Shown: positions 1 to 6,739 of the stretch, one piece after another
Numbering within the stretch: position 1 is the stretch's first letter
Layout: each line of letters begins with the position of its first letter
Source: Collinsella sp.
Lineage (GTDB): Bacteria > Actinomycetota > Coriobacteriia > Coriobacteriales > Coriobacteriaceae
Length of the DNA: 9,596 nt
Direction of reading: 5' to 3'
Assembly (NCBI GenBank): GCA_031295725.1
Contig: JAUMNV010000140.1
Coordinates: 1 to 9,596 of the forward strand
Program-made: the position numbers and the translations under genes
The notes under the pieces: model-generated
Told to the model about the DNA's origin: nothing
Seen by the model: only the letters and a program-made list of their open reading frames with translations
Databases searched by the model: none

Positions 1-126
1 CTTTCGCTCGTAGGCTCCATGCTCATCTTCTGCGTCGGCGTCAACCTCATCCGTCCTCAGACCTTCCGCACGGCCAATATGCTCCCCTCCGTCGTCATCG
101 CCGTCATCTACGCCCTCCTGTTCTAA
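1..126 (+). CDS. DUF554 family membrane protein, C-terminal end (partial)
   Basis: The frame is open from the first base and ends at TAA 124-126, giving the last 41 residues of a protein whose start lies outside the window. The tail is two hydrophobic stretches joined by a short polar loop (NLIRPQTFRTANMLPS). The pattern of a glycine-containing helix, then N-L-I-R, then a loop with 'ANMLPS', then a last helix running to the C-terminus fits the end of the DUF554 (YdfK/YqgA-like) integral membrane family, whose function is not established. No intrinsic terminator is visible after the stop, so some read-through into the downstream operon is possible. The family call rests on 41 residues and is therefore only moderately secure. 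That it is the end of a polytopic membrane protein is safer. Confidence 0.65.
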   Translation, partial: LSLVGSMLIFCVGVNLIRPQTFRTANMLPSVVIAVIYALLF

Positions 127-147
127 ATCTATCTACGCAGCAGTATC

Positions 148-177
148 TCGAACACCTGTTTGATGCTGTGCTATGAT
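148..177 (+). promoter_or_regulatory. Putative extended -10 promoter of the TerB/ATPase/helicase operon
   Basis: The gap between the DUF554 stop (126) and the GTG at 215 contains TGCTATGAT at 169-177. This is an extended -10 element: TG, one base, then TATGAT, which matches TATAAT at five of six positions. The -35 region around 148-155 is poor, which is usual for extended -10 promoters. Transcription would start near 184, leaving a leader of about 30 bases that contains the ribosome binding site. No operator palindrome was recognised nearby. Confidence 0.55.
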
Positions 178-199
178 ATGAGGTCACCGAAGCTGCGTT

Positions 200-210
200 A
201 GGAGAGGAGG
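200..210 (+). promoter_or_regulatory. Ribosome binding site fixing the GTG start at 215
   Basis: AGGAGAGGAGG lies four bases upstream of GTG 215-217. It holds two overlapping Shine-Dalgarno cores (AGGAG and GGAGG). No ATG in this frame has a comparable site, which supports the GTG start. Confidence 0.8.
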
Positions 211-214
211 AGCG

Positions 215-1975
215 GTGGCCGACCAGGACATCAAGATGCTCATCGAGCGCATTATGGCCGAGGCCCGGACCCATCAGTCTGCCCGCTTCTCACATGAAGT
301 CTACGCAGACGAGCCGATTCTCAAAACCGGCCGACAGATGCAGAATTTCCTCCCCGACCAGTACCGCAAAATGCGCGAGATATCGCGCTGGCAGGATGAC
401 CCCAAGGGCGGTGCGGGCCGCTGGCTTTCGGAAGCCGAGCTTTTTTACCGCCAGGGCCTGCTGATGGCCGACTTTGAGGACGACTGTCCCTACAACGGCA
501 CCTTTAAGTCGTACTTTCCTACCTACAACGCCATGAGCGACCGGCAGCTGCGCGGCTACTTTACCTGGCGTGCCCAAGTGCGCCGCGGAACCGTCGAGGA
601 AACGTCTACGTCCTTTGCCTTCCTGTATCTCTATGAGCTGATCTGCGGCATCGGCGTTGATGACCCGCTCGATGGCTTTAGCAAGATCAAGGCCTTTTGG
701 GATGCCTACCGTGCCTTCGAGCCCGGCATCGACCGGTTTGCACGCGTGTGGCTGCAAGATTACGCCGTGTTCCACAGGCTCGACCCCAAGCTGCTTCGCG
801 ACTCTAAAACCGTCATGTTCGATAACGCCCTTATCGAGCTGCGGCGCGCGGCTCGAGACCTTGTACCAGCACAGGCACCGTCCGGCCAGACCCCTAAGCG
901 TCGCAAAACCTCCGAGCCCACGCTCCCCCTTCCGCCCGACGAGGCGCGCGAGGAGCGGCTCATGGCCGCCATCAACGCCCTCTCCACGTACAACCTAAGT
1001 AACTCGCGGCTCGACCGCAGCCACCACCGCGATCTGCGCCATGTGACATGCGCCGTGTATGTCCGCATGGCGCACTACTATGACACGCACCGAAAGACCG
1101 GTATCGTGGCGAGCTTGTTTGGGGAGGAGACAGCCATGCCCTATACCATGTTTGCCTCGGCTGTGTTCTTTGCGCCTAATCGCCACGAGGATTGCGAATA
1201 CCGTCTGGACCCCATCCATATTTACCGTTGTCAAAACGGCTTTTGGGAATGCATGCGCATCCACGGCAGCAGGCAAAAAAGCAGCAAGCTTGGTGAGATG
1301 ATGCGCGCCTGCGACCAACGCCTGCGCCTGGCTCTAGACCCCACCCACCCCCTAAAGGAGGAGAAGGTCCCCAAATATCTGGCCAAGATCATCGATGACG
1401 AGATTGTGGCATGGCTTTCGTGGGACGCCGCACACCAGCCCGTCAAGATCGATATCGATCTGAGTCAGCTGGGGCACATTCGGAGCGCCGCTGCGCAAAC
1501 GCGCGAAGCGCTTTTGATCGACGAGGAACGCGAGGACGGCGCGTCCGCAGAAGCCGAGGCAGCGGACTCAGGGCAACCGGAAGCCGAGCCCGTAACCGAC
1601 GCGATTGTCGAACCGGTCGTGGCACCCATTCGGCAGGACTTGACCGACGAGCCGACCATATCCACCGAACAGTTTGGTGTCGTGGCACCGCTTCTCGCGC
1701 CGACGCCCGTGTTCGCAGCTGCTGCGCCCGCTGACGCCACAAGCGAACTCACGCCTGCCGCAGACGCCTATCTCCGCGCGCTGCTCGAGCAGAACACGGC
1801 GCAGGCGGCATTGGCGGTGGAGAGGTCGGGACAGAGCGAGGACATGCTCGTCGATAGCATCAACGAGGCGCTCTTTGACCTGGTGGGCGACACCGTAATT
1901 GAATTTAGCGCGGCAGGGCCGCAGATTATTGAGGACTACGAAGCAGACGTGAGAGGATACCTAGACCATGAGTGA
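215..1975 (+). CDS. TerB-N/TerB-C domain protein, first gene of ATPase-helicase triad
   Basis: This 586-aa soluble protein starts at GTG 215 behind a strong ribosome binding site. Residues about 60-195 look like the TerB N-terminal domain: an aromatic and acidic stretch, then 'YFTWRAQVRRG' (115-125), 'FLYLYELICGIG' (136-147) and 'WLQDY' (179-183). Residues about 250-375 form a middle region rich in Tyr, His and Cys with no central TerB domain that I recognise. Residues about 380-436 and 513-586 resemble a TerB C-terminal domain, with 'DSINEALFDLVGDTVIE' at 547-563. The two parts of that C-terminal unit are separated by an Ala/Glu/Pro-rich linker (about 437-512). There is no signal peptide or membrane segment. 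The stop overlaps the ATPase start by 8 bp, implying translational coupling and probably a shared complex. TerB-type domains have been linked by comparative genomics to stress-response and DNA-processing operons; the biochemical role is unknown. Its role here as adaptor or substrate sensor for the ATPase and helicase is inference. Confidence 0.8.
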   Translation: MADQDIKMLIERIMAEARTHQSARFSHEVYADEPILKTGRQMQNFLPDQYRKMREISRWQDDPKGGAGRWLSEAELFYRQGLLMADFEDDCPYNGTFKSYFPTYNAMSDRQLRGYFTWRAQVRRGTVEETSTSFAFLYLYELICGIGVDDPLDGFSKIKAFWDAYRAFEPGIDRFARVWLQDYAVFHRLDPKLLRDSKTVMFDNALIELRRAARDLVPAQAPSGQTPKRRKTSEPTLPLPPDEAREERLMAAINALSTYNLSNSRLDRSHHRDLRHVTCAVYVRMAHYYDTHRKTGIVASLFGEETAMPYTMFASAVFFAPNRHEDCEYRLDPIHIYRCQNGFWECMRIHGSRQKSSKLGEMMRACDQRLRLALDPTHPLKEEKVPKYLAKIIDDEIVAWLSWDAAHQPVKIDIDLSQLGHIRSAAAQTREALLIDEEREDGASAEAEAADSGQPEAEPVTDAIVEPVVAPIRQDLTDEPTISTEQFGVVAPLLAPTPVFAAAAPADATSELTPAADAYLRALLEQNTAQAALAVERSGQSEDMLVDSINEALFDLVGDTVIEFSAAGPQIIEDYEADVRGYLDHE

Positions 1976-3272
1976 TACCGCATCCGCAGCACCCCGCGTG
2001 CCCAAGCGCGTCGCTGCCGTCATTCTCAACTCGCTCAAGGGCGGCGTGGTCCCGCGCATCGGCCTTCCCTACATTACCGTAGGGCGCGAGGTCGAGATCC
2101 GCGCCCTGCTCACCGATCTGAGTCTCATCGCCGACGGTGGGGCGAGCTTCCGCTTCCTGGTCGGTCGCTACGGCGCCGGCAAGAGCTTTTTGCTCCAAAC
2201 CATCCGAACGCATGCCATGGGCGAGGGATTCGTCGTCGCCGATGCAGACTTGTCCCCCGAGCGCCGTCTGCAGGGCGGGCAGGGGCAGGGCCTTGCCGCC
2301 TACCGCGAGCTCATCCGCAATATATCGACCAAGACGCGCCCCGAGGGCGGCGCGCTCAACCTTATCCTGGATCGTTGGGTCACCTCGTGTGCCGATGCCG
2401 ATGAGTCCGTCGTTAATGCCCAACTGGCCCCGCTCGAGGAGATGGTCCACGGCTTCGACTTCACCCGCATGCTTCGCCGCTATCGCACGGCCGTATCCGA
2501 GGGCGACGAGGAAGCCATGAGCCGCGTGACCAAATGGATCCGCGGCGAATACCGTACCAAGAGCGAGGCTCGCGCCGAGCTGGGCTCCTCGACCATCATC
2601 AGCGATGACGACTGGTACGACTACGTTAAGCTCATCGCGCGTTTTTTGGTCTGCGGCGGCTACAAGGGTATGTTGGTGCTCATCGACGAGCTCGTGAATC
2701 TGTATAAGATTCCCAACGCCATCACGCGCCAGTACAACTACGAGAAGATCCTGACCATGTACAACGACACGCTCCAGGGCAAGGCGCAGTACCTGGGCAT
2801 GATCATGGGCGGCACGCCAACCTCCATCGAAGACCGCCGCCGCGGCGTGTTCTCCTACGAGGCCCTGCGCAGCCGACTCGCTCAAGGCCGCTTTGCACGC
2901 GAGGACCTTAAGGACATGCTCGCGCCCATCATCCGTCTGCAGCCACTCACCTACGAGGAGCTGCTGGTGCTGATCGAAAAACTCATGCAAATTCACGCCG
3001 GCTACTTTGGCTGGACGCCCACGCTGACCGAGAACGACTTGGTGGACTTCCTCAAGATCGAGTTCGGTCGTGTGGGAGCCGACACACATCTGACGCCGCG
3101 TGAAGTCATTCGCGACTTTATCGAGCTGCTCGACATCCTATGCCAGAACCCCGACGCCAACGTAGCCGAGCTGCTGCAAAGCGTCGGCGGCGACGCGCTG
3201 GCGCCGGCAGCAGCAACAGGCGACACCGGCACCGCAGGCGGCGACCGTAACTTCGCCGAATTCACCATCTAA
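1968..3272 (+). CDS. P-loop ATPase, DUF2791 / BrxD-like
   Basis: This is a 434-aa ATP-binding protein. The Walker A motif is GRYGAGKS at residues 66-73 and the Walker B motif is GMLVLIDE at 234-241, ending in the Asp-Glu pair expected for hydrolysis. A sensor-1-like 'GGTP' follows at 281-284, and Arg-rich 'RSRL' at 301-304 could carry an arginine finger. The 'LVGRYGAGKS' context and the size fit the BREX ATP-binding family (DUF2791), which includes BrxD of type 2 BREX. The C-terminal third is helical and ends in an Ala/Gly/Thr-rich disordered tail (about 410-430). The ATG at 1968 overlaps the previous gene by 8 bp, with AGAGGA at 1952-1957 as ribosome binding site. It presumably acts as an AAA+-like motor or loader working with the neighbouring helicase; that role is inferred from gene order. 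No PglX, PglZ or BrxC gene lies in the window. Confidence 0.85.
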   Translation: MSDTASAAPRVPKRVAAVILNSLKGGVVPRIGLPYITVGREVEIRALLTDLSLIADGGASFRFLVGRYGAGKSFLLQTIRTHAMGEGFVVADADLSPERRLQGGQGQGLAAYRELIRNISTKTRPEGGALNLILDRWVTSCADADESVVNAQLAPLEEMVHGFDFTRMLRRYRTAVSEGDEEAMSRVTKWIRGEYRTKSEARAELGSSTIISDDDWYDYVKLIARFLVCGGYKGMLVLIDELVNLYKIPNAITRQYNYEKILTMYNDTLQGKAQYLGMIMGGTPTSIEDRRRGVFSYEALRSRLAQGRFAREDLKDMLAPIIRLQPLTYEELLVLIEKLMQIHAGYFGWTPTLTENDLVDFLKIEFGRVGADTHLTPREVIRDFIELLDILCQNPDANVAELLQSVGGDALAPAAATGDTGTAGGDRNFAEFTI

Positions 3273-3311
3273 CCTGCCAAAAAGGGATAGGTTTATTTTG
3301 GCAGGTTTTAT
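3271..3311 (+). terminator. Intrinsic terminator or attenuator inside the triad operon
   Basis: AACCTGCCAAAA (3271-3282) pairs perfectly over 12 bp with TTTTGGCAGGTT (3296-3307) around a 13-base loop. The stem runs into a T-rich tail (TTTTA, 3306-3310). The first two stem bases are the last two bases of the ATPase stop codon TAA. The hairpin sits between the ATPase and helicase genes, with no strong promoter visible before the helicase, so it probably reduces rather than abolishes helicase transcription. Confidence 0.75.
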
Positions 3312-3376
3312 CTGGGCAAACGTTGAAGCGGTAATGCAGCAAGCCACTGCCCGCCGCGTTGAGAGATTCGCTTTTG

Positions 3377-3384
3377 AAAGGAGG
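3377..3384 (+). promoter_or_regulatory. Ribosome binding site deciding the helicase start
   Basis: AAAGGAGG is a near-perfect Shine-Dalgarno sequence ending four bases before GTG 3389-3391. The in-frame TTG at 3359 would place this site inside the coding region and has no such site of its own, so GTG 3389 is preferred. Confidence 0.85.
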
Positions 3385-3388
3385 CCTC

Positions 3389-5833
3389 GTGAACGCCTTT
3401 GACCGCTACGCCCCGTTTATCCAAGACTTCATCTACTCCCACGATTGGGAGAGCCTGCGCTCCATCCAGGTTGCGGCGGCAGATGCCATCTTTAACTCGC
3501 AGGACAATGTGCTCCTGACGGCATCCACGGCTTCCGGCAAAACCGAGGCAGCCTTCTTTCCCATCCTGACCGAGTTTTGGGAGAACCCACCCGCAAGCGT
3601 GGGCGCCCTCTACATTGGCCCCCTCAAGGCGCTCATCAACGACCAATTCGTCCGCCTCAACGACCTGTGCGAAGAAGCCGATATCCCCGTCTGGCACTGG
3701 CATGGCGATGTCTCGCAATCACACAAGGCCAAACTCATCAAAAAGCCGAGTGGTATCCTTCAGATTACGCCCGAATCGCTCGAGGCGCTCCTGATCCATA
3801 AGCACATGGCGATCCCGCGCATGTTTTGCGACCTGCGCTACGTCGTCATCGACGAGGTTCATTCGCTCATGCGCGGCGACCGCGGCGGGCAGGCGCTCTG
3901 TCTTATCGAGCGCCTCTCGCGCATGGCCGGCGTACAACCCCGCCGCATTGGCCTTTCCGCTACCATCGGCGACCCCGAGCGCACGGGTGCCTTTCTCTCA
4001 CAGGGAACGGGACGAGACTGCGTTATCCCCCGTTTTGAGGAACCGCGCCGCGTGTGGCGTATCTCCATGGAGCACTTCTACAACTCGGGTCCCCAGGCGC
4101 AGCAACGAGGATTCGAGAGCACAGGTCCGCAGGAAGCTGAGGTGCTCGCATGCGAGCGCATTGAGGCGGCACCACCCGTGGCACTGCCCGTCAGCATCCA
4201 AGACATGCGCCATAGCGGGCAACTCACACAGGAGGAACGCCGCCAACGTCGCGAGCAGGCACGGGACAAGGCTGCCCCCAAGGGCAGTCGCACTTCCTCG
4301 GCCCCCGAGGGCGAAGTCGACATCCCACGAGCGACCGAGCAGGCGCTTCTCAACCCCACCGACACGGCGCCCGACAACGCCGACCCCGGTATGGGCTATA
4401 TCTTTGAGCATACGCGCGGCCGCAAGTGCCTGGTCTTTGCCAACTCGCGCGAGGAGGCAGAGGCCGTGTGCTCCATGCTGCGCAGCTACTGCGAAAGTCG
4501 ACACGAGCCCGACCGTTTCCTCATCCATCACGGCAATCTTTCGGCATCGCTGCGCGAGACGGCCGAGGAGCTCATGCGCGACGAGGAGCAGGCGCAGACA
4601 ACCGTCACCACCTCTACGCTGGAGCTCGGTATCGATATCGGCCGCCTGGAGCGCGCCTTCCAGATTGACGCGCCGTTTACCGTCAGTTCCTTTTTGCAGC
4701 GCATGGGGCGCACAGGCCGTCGCGACCTTCCGCCCGAGATGTGGTTTGTCATGCGCGAGGAAGAACCCGAGCCGCGCACGATGATGCCCGAGACCATTCC
4801 GTGGAAGCTCCTGCAGGGTATCGCGCTCGTACAACTCTATCGCGAGGAAAAGTGGGTCGAGCCGCCCGAGCTCGATCGACTCCCCTACAGCCTGCTCTAT
4901 CACCAGACTATGTCGACCCTCGCCAGCACCGGCGAGCTCACGCCGGCCGAACTTGCCCAGCGCGTGCTCACGCTCAGCTATTTCCACCGTGTCTCGGCAG
5001 ACGATTACCGTGTGCTGCTACGTCACCTCATTAAGATCGACCATATCCAGGTCACCGAAGGTGGCGGGCTCATCGTGGGTCTCGCGGGCGAGCGCATCAT
5101 TAACAACTTTAAGTTCTACGCCGTATTCCAGGAAAACGAGGAGTTCACCGTTCGCAGCGAGTCGGCCGAGTTGGGCACGATCGTCAATCCGCCACCGCCC
5201 GGCGAGCGCATCGCCATCGCCGGACACTGCTGGATTGTCGAGGAAGTGGACTGGAAGCGACACACCGTCTTTGCCACGCAAGTCAAAGGTCGTGTGCCGG
5301 CATACTTTGGCGACTGCCCCGGTGACATCAATACACACGTACTCGAACGCATGTGCCAAGCGCTCAACGAGCACGCAGCATATCCGTACCTCATGGGTAA
5401 CGCACGGGCCCGCTTGGCGCAGGCTCGCCATACGGCCGAGATTTCGGGCGCGGGGACCAAGCCACTCATTAACCTGGGCGGCGACACCTGGGTGCTCTTC
5501 CCCTGGTTGGGCAGCTACGCCTTTTTGGCACTCGAGCGCATGCTCAAGATTAAATGTGCCGCGGAGCTGGGCCTTCGCGGACTCGACCCGTCACGCCCGT
5601 ACTTTATGCAGTTTAAAATGAAGGCCGACGAGGAGACGTTCTTTGAGGTGCTCGCCGCCGAGGCCGAGAAAGACTTCGATCCCATCGAGCTCGTCTATCC
5701 CGGCGAGGTGCCTTATTTTGACCGCTACGACGAGTTTGTTCCCGAAGAGCTCGTGCGCAAAGGCTTCGCCGAAGGCGTGCTCGACATCGAGGGCATGAAG
5801 CAGCGCGTCCTCAGCTGGCGCGACCACGCCTAA
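3389..5833 (+). CDS. Lhr-like superfamily II DEAD/DEAH-box helicase, BrxHI type
   Basis: This 814-aa helicase has all the core motifs in order. Motif I is TASTASGKT (44-52), motif Ia GPLKAL (77-82), motif Ic ITPES (126-130), motif II DEVH (155-158) and motif III SAT (190-192). A motif IV-like LVFANSR lies at 348-354, motif V at 407-418 (TTSTLELGIDIG) and motif VI QRMGRTGRR at 437-445. Between the two RecA-like lobes, residues about 238-335 form a charged, Arg/Glu/Pro-rich stretch that looks like an insertion. The C-terminal half (about 450-814) is compatible with the winged-helix and accessory regions of Lhr-type helicases. Size and architecture fit the BrxHI helicase of type 2 BREX. The product should be an ATP-dependent nucleic acid translocase; whether it prefers DNA or RNA cannot be read from the sequence. 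The gene follows the ATPase after 116 bp containing a terminator hairpin. Its stop converges on the opposite gene across 27 bp with no clear terminator between them. Confidence 0.88.
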   Translation: MNAFDRYAPFIQDFIYSHDWESLRSIQVAAADAIFNSQDNVLLTASTASGKTEAAFFPILTEFWENPPASVGALYIGPLKALINDQFVRLNDLCEEADIPVWHWHGDVSQSHKAKLIKKPSGILQITPESLEALLIHKHMAIPRMFCDLRYVVIDEVHSLMRGDRGGQALCLIERLSRMAGVQPRRIGLSATIGDPERTGAFLSQGTGRDCVIPRFEEPRRVWRISMEHFYNSGPQAQQRGFESTGPQEAEVLACERIEAAPPVALPVSIQDMRHSGQLTQEERRQRREQARDKAAPKGSRTSSAPEGEVDIPRATEQALLNPTDTAPDNADPGMGYIFEHTRGRKCLVFANSREEAEAVCSMLRSYCESRHEPDRFLIHHGNLSASLRETAEELMRDEEQAQTTVTTSTLELGIDIGRLERAFQIDAPFTVSSFLQRMGRTGRRDLPPEMWFVMREEEPEPRTMMPETIPWKLLQGIALVQLYREEKWVEPPELDRLPYSLLYHQTMSTLASTGELTPAELAQRVLTLSYFHRVSADDYRVLLRHLIKIDHIQVTEGGGLIVGLAGERIINNFKFYAVFQENEEFTVRSESAELGTIVNPPPPGERIAIAGHCWIVEEVDWKRHTVFATQVKGRVPAYFGDCPGDINTHVLERMCQALNEHAAYPYLMGNARARLAQARHTAEISGAGTKPLINLGGDTWVLFPWLGSYAFLALERMLKIKCAAELGLRGLDPSRPYFMQFKMKADEETFFEVLAAEAEKDFDPIELVYPGEVPYFDRYDEFVPEELVRKGFAEGVLDIEGMKQRVLSWRDHA

Positions 5834-5860
5834 GACCAGTCCTTTTTGGGACGGGGAGAC

Positions 5861-6739
5861 TTACTTGTCGTGAAGGACGGTGCCGAGGAAGTCGGTGTCG
5901 AAGGGCACAGCTTCGGCAAAGGCGTAGTCGCCGTCGCTGGCGATGAGCAGATAATTCTCCTCGCCGCCGAACTCTGCATCGCCACATGGGACCACCCAGG
6001 CGTGGGCGAACACCTCGAGCGCCGTGGCGGCGCAATCGCGCAGGAACGTTACGTCGCTCCCCTCGTTTGCGCTCACGATATTGGCAACGTAGATACCCCC
6101 GGGGTTCAGGCTGCCTCGCACCAAACGCAACGCCTCAACCGTCGCCAGCTCGCGTACGCGCTCGACACCGCCAAAGCAATCGCTCACGACCACGTCGTAG
6201 CGACGATGGCCCACGCTCGTCACACCCAAATACGAGCGAGCCTCAGCGGTAATCACCCGCAAGCGGTCGCCCACCGCACGCTCCAGCTCGTCCAGGTAGA
6301 ACCAGCGGCGCGCTAGGCGCGTAATCTCTCCGTCATACTCGATAACGTCCATGCACAAGTCCTCGTGCGACATCAGCGCGAACTTGGGATAGGCAAACCC
6401 GCCGCCGCCCAGCATAAGCATGCGGTCGATACCGTGACCGTAAGCGTCGCGCATCGCATCCTCGGCCTCAAACACGTCGTCAAACGAACGATAGTACGTA
6501 AAGACGGGCTCCGCCCAACGCTCGCCAACGTAGCTTGCACTTTGGTAGACGCCGCCTTGTACCAATACGCGGACTTCGTCGCCGCCCTCGTCGTGCACGC
6601 GCTTCACACGCGCCAACCCATTGCGGGTTCGCGCAACCTGCAGACAGGCAGCACGAACAGCGACGGCGGCCGCACCAAGCGCCGCGGCTCCCAGAGCAAC
6701 GCCGGCAACGACGCCGGCAGAAACACTCGGCTTGTTCAT
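5861..6739 (-). CDS. Membrane-anchored spermidine synthase-like (PABS/methyltransferase fold) protein
   Basis: This 292-aa protein starts with a hydrophobic Ala/Val/Gly-rich helix (about residues 7-32), likely one membrane anchor. A Rossmann-type domain related to spermidine synthases follows. It has the glycine loop MLMLGGGGFAYPK (107-119), the cofactor-binding acidic strand VIEYDGEI (132-139) and YDVVVSDCFGG (181-191). In true spermidine synthases such as E. coli SpeE the last motif reads S-D-C-T-D-P, with both aspartates in the active site. Here the first is kept (D187) but the second is replaced by Gly, so classical aminopropyl transfer is doubtful. This resembles the actinobacterial spermidine synthase-like group of unknown substrate. 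The ATG directly follows the elp3 stop codon with no gap, and its ribosome binding site lies inside the end of elp3, so the two genes are co-transcribed and translationally coupled. A functional link with tRNA modification is not evident. Confidence 0.75.
   Translation of the reverse strand: MNKPSVSAGVVAGVALGAAALGAAAVAVRAACLQVARTRNGLARVKRVHDEGGDEVRVLVQGGVYQSASYVGERWAEPVFTYYRSFDDVFEAEDAMRDAYGHGIDRMLMLGGGGFAYPKFALMSHEDLCMDVIEYDGEITRLARRWFYLDELERAVGDRLRVITAEARSYLGVTSVGHRRYDVVVSDCFGGVERVRELATVEALRLVRGSLNPGGIYVANIVSANEGSDVTFLRDCAATALEVFAHAWVVPCGDAEFGGEENYLLIASDGDYAFAEAVPFDTDFLGTVLHDK

Noticed and set aside
1926..3089. 387-codon open frame on the minus strand opposite the ATPase gene
   Set aside because: It lies entirely opposite a gene with clear Walker motifs. 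Its composition is what the codon bias of a GC-rich gene produces on the other strand, and no domain is recognisable.
3359..3388. Upstream TTG start for the helicase, adding 10 residues
   Set aside because: The strong AAAGGAGG at 3377-3384 would be inside the coding region, whereas GTG 3389 is ideally spaced from it.
3948..4987. Overlapping open frames on both strands within the helicase (3948-4784 on +, 3998-4987 on -)
   Set aside because: Both lie inside the well-supported helicase reading frame and have low-complexity shadow composition with no ribosome binding site noted.
215..5833. Complete BREX or DISARM system
   Set aside because: No alkaline-phosphatase-type PglZ, methylase PglX, BrxC/PglY ATPase, or DISARM DrmB (DUF1998) is present in the window; only the BrxD-like and BrxHI-like proteins match.
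5839..5852. Possible bidirectional terminator between the convergent genes
   Set aside because: The stem is only 4 bp (GTCC/GGAC) and the T-run is in the loop rather than after the stem, so it does not fit an intrinsic terminator.
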